Assembly (NCBI GenBank): GCA_002337215.1
Contig: DDFO01000044.1
Location: 65,529 to 107,556 of the forward strand
Length of the DNA: 42,028 nt
Origin: Phycisphaerales bacterium UBA1926
Lineage (GTDB): Bacteria; Planctomycetota; Phycisphaerae; Phycisphaerales; UBA1924
Direction of reading: 5' to 3'
The position numbers and the translations under genes are program-made. Positions 39,984 to 42,028 of the stretch are shown here, piece after piece (positions within the stretch are counted from its first letter, which is position 1; every line of letters begins with the position of its first letter). The notes under the pieces were generated by a model that worked only from the letters and a program-made list of their open reading frames with translations, searched no databases and was not told the origin of the DNA.

Positions 39984-42028
39984 AGTGTCCCCCAATCTTC
40001 GCCTTCGGAGGATGTTTCCGTCTCCTCGTCCCCGAAACCCGGGCTCACAGTCTGATTATGAGGGGTTTCGGTGACGGTGACGGTGTCGACAGGCTCGCGG
40101 CCAAGGACAAACCGCTCGGGCGGACGGCCCCCCTTCGATCCCCTCGATGCATACTCCCACCGTCCGTATCCCGCCTCCACCAGCGCCGCGAGTGCCTCGC
40201 GCGCCTCGTCAGACTTGCCGCGGTATCGACGCATCCCCTTCGTCAACTCACGAACCGTAACCGATCCTTGGCGTCCCTCGATGAACTCGAGCAGGCGGTC
40301 ATTCTCGCGGGCCTCATCGTCACCGGAAAGCCGGGCGTAGACACGCTCGACCTCGCGGGCAAACCATCGCACCAAAGCGATGCCCACCCTGATGCTCACC
40401 ACATCGACCAATCTCTGATCTGCGATTGACGGATCAGCCGCCGCGACGCGGGTGAGGTGGATCACTAGGGCAAAGCGCGCGGCGTAGGCCTCTAGCTTGC
40501 TCCACGCAGCGGCCTCATCGCCCGTGCGATCTGCTTGCTCGGCCCCGTGTTCATTGACGAATTTCACCCACACCCGCTTCGCGTTCGCGTCCAGCCCGAG
40601 CATGTGGGGCTGGGCCTCGCCTTCCGGACCGCAGTCGGGCTCAAGGGCGTAAAGCCGGTCAAACAACGTATTGACCTCGGCTTCGGTGCTTTCGCTGACG
40701 TCGTCCTCGGTCCACCGCTTCGGCTGCCTCGGTGGCATGGCGAACAGTAATCGGGCCGCGAGGCCGTTGTCCCGGTGTTTCTGTTCGAGTGACTGCCGCA
40801 GCGTCTCCGGCTGGATACCTCCCGCGATACTCACTGAGGCCTGCGGGACGTACTCAGTACCTGAGGACTTCCGATCGACGATCAGGGTCCGCCCACCGAA
40901 CACCTCCAACCACTTTGCCTCGCCACCTCCTCCCCTTCCACCGGAGTAGCGATCGAAGTCGAACCAACCCGACAACTCGTCCCGGATCATGAGCAGACCG
41001 CGCGGGTTCTCCTTCAAACGCGAGACGAGGGCCTCTGTGGTGATGTCGTCCGTCCACGTGCGGTGACATACGGGTTTCTCGGGTTCGACGGGGGGATCGT
41101 CATCGGAGCCGTTCGCCGCGTCCTTCTTCCATGTGCTGTGCCTCACCTCCCAGCGAGCGTGCTCAGCCTCCCAGCTAACCATGGTCTGCTCGTGTTCCTT
41201 CATCGCCCGGTGCTGATGCTCCCTCACGGGACGGAGCGCCGCATCCATCGCGGGAGACTTCGCGGTGCCCGACTCGCCGACGATCGCACACCACAGAATC
41301 GCGGGCTCGGTCCACGCCCGCTTGAGTTCGAGCCGGTGCGTGTTGCCGATTGCCGCCGCCAGGCCCGCCAGCAGAGGAAGCGCTACGTAGCAGGGATCGC
41401 ACCCGATCGCGTTCGCTGCCTCGCCGACGTATCCACGGACCGGCTCCGGGAGTGCATTCAGCGGAAACGGCTCGAAGCGCGGGGGTATGTCCAGAGGCTC
41501 CGGCGCAGCCGACTCGGCCTCGGCCTTCAGCGCGTCGAGTCCCGCGAGGAACACCTCGGTGTCGCCTCCTTCGAGCTCGAGTACATCCGCTGCGTCCCCG
41601 CCCTTCGGCAACGCGTCCCACCGGTCCGCCAGACGCACGATCCTCACCGTTCGAGCCCCGGCTTTGACCGACAGATTCGCCACGTCCATGGCGTACTTCT
41701 CGCCAGCGTCGTCTCGGTCCGGCAGGATCACCATGTCTCGCCCCGCGAGCGGGGACCAGTCGGCTTTGCCCGCCGAATTCGAGCCGTGGGGGCTCGTGGT
41801 GGCGATCAGGCCGCATTCCCGCACCGCGTCCGCCGCCTTTTCCCCCTCGGTGACATAGACCGTGGACTCGTCAGGGGCGGCAAGAAGCTCCGGCAGGCCG
41901 TAGAGCGGGCGAGGGGTCGGCATCCCTCGAAGCACCCAGCCCGAGTCAGACCGAGTCGCAGGGCGGACATCCTTGTCGCCGTTCCCACGGTCCCACCGGA
42001 CTACGACTCCCACCGGCTCGCCTGCCGC
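39980..42028 (-). CDS. TOPRIM-DUF3987 primase/helicase-like replication protein, 5' end off the window
   Basis: The frame stays open to the right edge (AAGEP precedes the first Val in view), so the start is missing; at least 682 residues are visible. A TOPRIM domain comes first (VYVTEGEKAADAV with the catalytic Glu, LPDRDDAGEKY with the DxD). The DUF3987 region follows, with a Walker A-like GESGTAKSP, a Walker B-like LLMIRDELSGW and SVSIAGGIQPETLRQSL. The last ~100 residues (LLEFIEGRQGSVTVRELTKGMRRYRG, GYGRWEYASRGSKGGRPPERF) look like a winged helix-turn-helix. Such proteins start or prime replication of integrative plasmids and phage satellites. Overlaps the TubC-N-like gene by four bases. 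Confidence 0.85.
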   Translation of the reverse strand, partial: AAGEPVGVVVRWDRGNGDKDVRPATRSDSGWVLRGMPTPRPLYGLPELLAAPDESTVYVTEGEKAADAVRECGLIATTSPHGSNSAGKADWSPLAGRDMVILPDRDDAGEKYAMDVANLSVKAGARTVRIVRLADRWDALPKGGDAADVLELEGGDTEVFLAGLDALKAEAESAAPEPLDIPPRFEPFPLNALPEPVRGYVGEAANAIGCDPCYVALPLLAGLAAAIGNTHRLELKRAWTEPAILWCAIVGESGTAKSPAMDAALRPVREHQHRAMKEHEQTMVSWEAEHARWEVRHSTWKKDAANGSDDDPPVEPEKPVCHRTWTDDITTEALVSRLKENPRGLLMIRDELSGWFDFDRYSGGRGGGGEAKWLEVFGGRTLIVDRKSSGTEYVPQASVSIAGGIQPETLRQSLEQKHRDNGLAARLLFAMPPRQPKRWTEDDVSESTEAEVNTLFDRLYALEPDCGPEGEAQPHMLGLDANAKRVWVKFVNEHGAEQADRTGDEAAAWSKLEAYAARFALVIHLTRVAAADPSIADQRLVDVVSIRVGIALVRWFAREVERVYARLSGDDEARENDRLLEFIEGRQGSVTVRELTKGMRRYRGKSDEAREALAALVEAGYGRWEYASRGSKGGRPPERFVLGREPVDTVTVTETPHNQTVSPGFGDEETETSSEGEDWGTL

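Larger units (their letters stand above)
38177..42028. mobile_element. left end of an integrative element inserted at tRNA-Pro
   Basis: The boundary is the tRNA 3' end. Next to it lie a tyrosine integrase pointing toward the tRNA, then a small TubC-N-like protein and a TOPRIM-DUF3987 replication protein, all on the minus strand and mostly overlapping or close together. This order (attachment site, integrase, replication/primase module) is typical of integrative plasmids and satellite-like islands. The right end, second attachment site and cargo lie outside the window, so the type of element cannot be settled. Confidence 0.75.

Overview
The window looks like the chromosome of a high-GC planctomycete, most likely class Phycisphaerae. 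This is inferred from the gene set and not from a marker gene. The pointers are a secreted protein ending in a VPAPA-hydrophobic-RRRR (PEP-CTERM-like) sorting tail, a large secretin-like protein with tetratricopeptide-type repeats, a pseudopilin cluster mixing PilM/N/O with Gsp-type pseudopilins, and strongly G/C-ending codons throughout. Many genes start with GTG, and Shine-Dalgarno sites are clear before some genes and absent before others.

Layout. 1-9.5 kb holds mostly single-gene housekeeping units: the tail of an extracellular protein, apt, a GroES-type co-chaperonin, a sorting-tail secreted protein, a secreted helical protein, a metallo-beta-lactamase-fold hydrolase, a cardiolipin synthase, a DinB-fold protein, a ThiF/MoeB-type adenylyltransferase, a small unknown, a response regulator and an LpxL-like acyltransferase. 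A 28-bp hairpin tandem repeat (9544-9643) separates the acyltransferase from a secretin-like gene that lacks the pore-forming C-terminal domain. 12.9-21.1 kb carries an unknown gene, a type III pantothenate kinase, a shortened MnmE-like GTPase, a tetratricopeptide-type membrane protein overlapping a pseudouridine synthase, a second unknown, and a response regulator overlapping an HD-GYP output protein.

21.3-32.7 kb is one minus-strand run of 13 genes, nearly all overlapping or adjacent. In transcription order they are: sensor histidine kinase, STAS protein, GspE/PilB ATPase, GspF/PilC platform protein, PilM, PilN, PilO, a GspB-like protein, the GspG-like major pseudopilin, three minor pseudopilins, and a GspK/PilX-like protein fused to a LamG lectin domain. 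This is an envelope-spanning pseudopilus or secretion machine that appears wired to a two-component/STAS switch. The secretin-like gene 9 kb away could belong to it, but it has no pore domain. A second tandem repeat (17 bp) follows the LamG gene.

33.0-38.0 kb has a UbiA-type prenyltransferase next to an unusual phosphodiesterase-fold protein (an Ebo-like pair), then gap (glyceraldehyde-3-phosphate dehydrogenase, with a clear terminator) and pyrC (dihydroorotase).

From 38.1 kb to the right edge is the start of an integrated mobile element. A tyrosine integrase reads antisense into a tRNA-Pro(GGG) gene, and a small TubC-N-like protein and a TOPRIM-DUF3987 replication protein follow. The element continues past the window, so its cargo cannot be seen here. 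Its integrase end carries an 18-bp direct repeat conserved as DNA but lying in two different reading frames, a candidate recombinase arm site.
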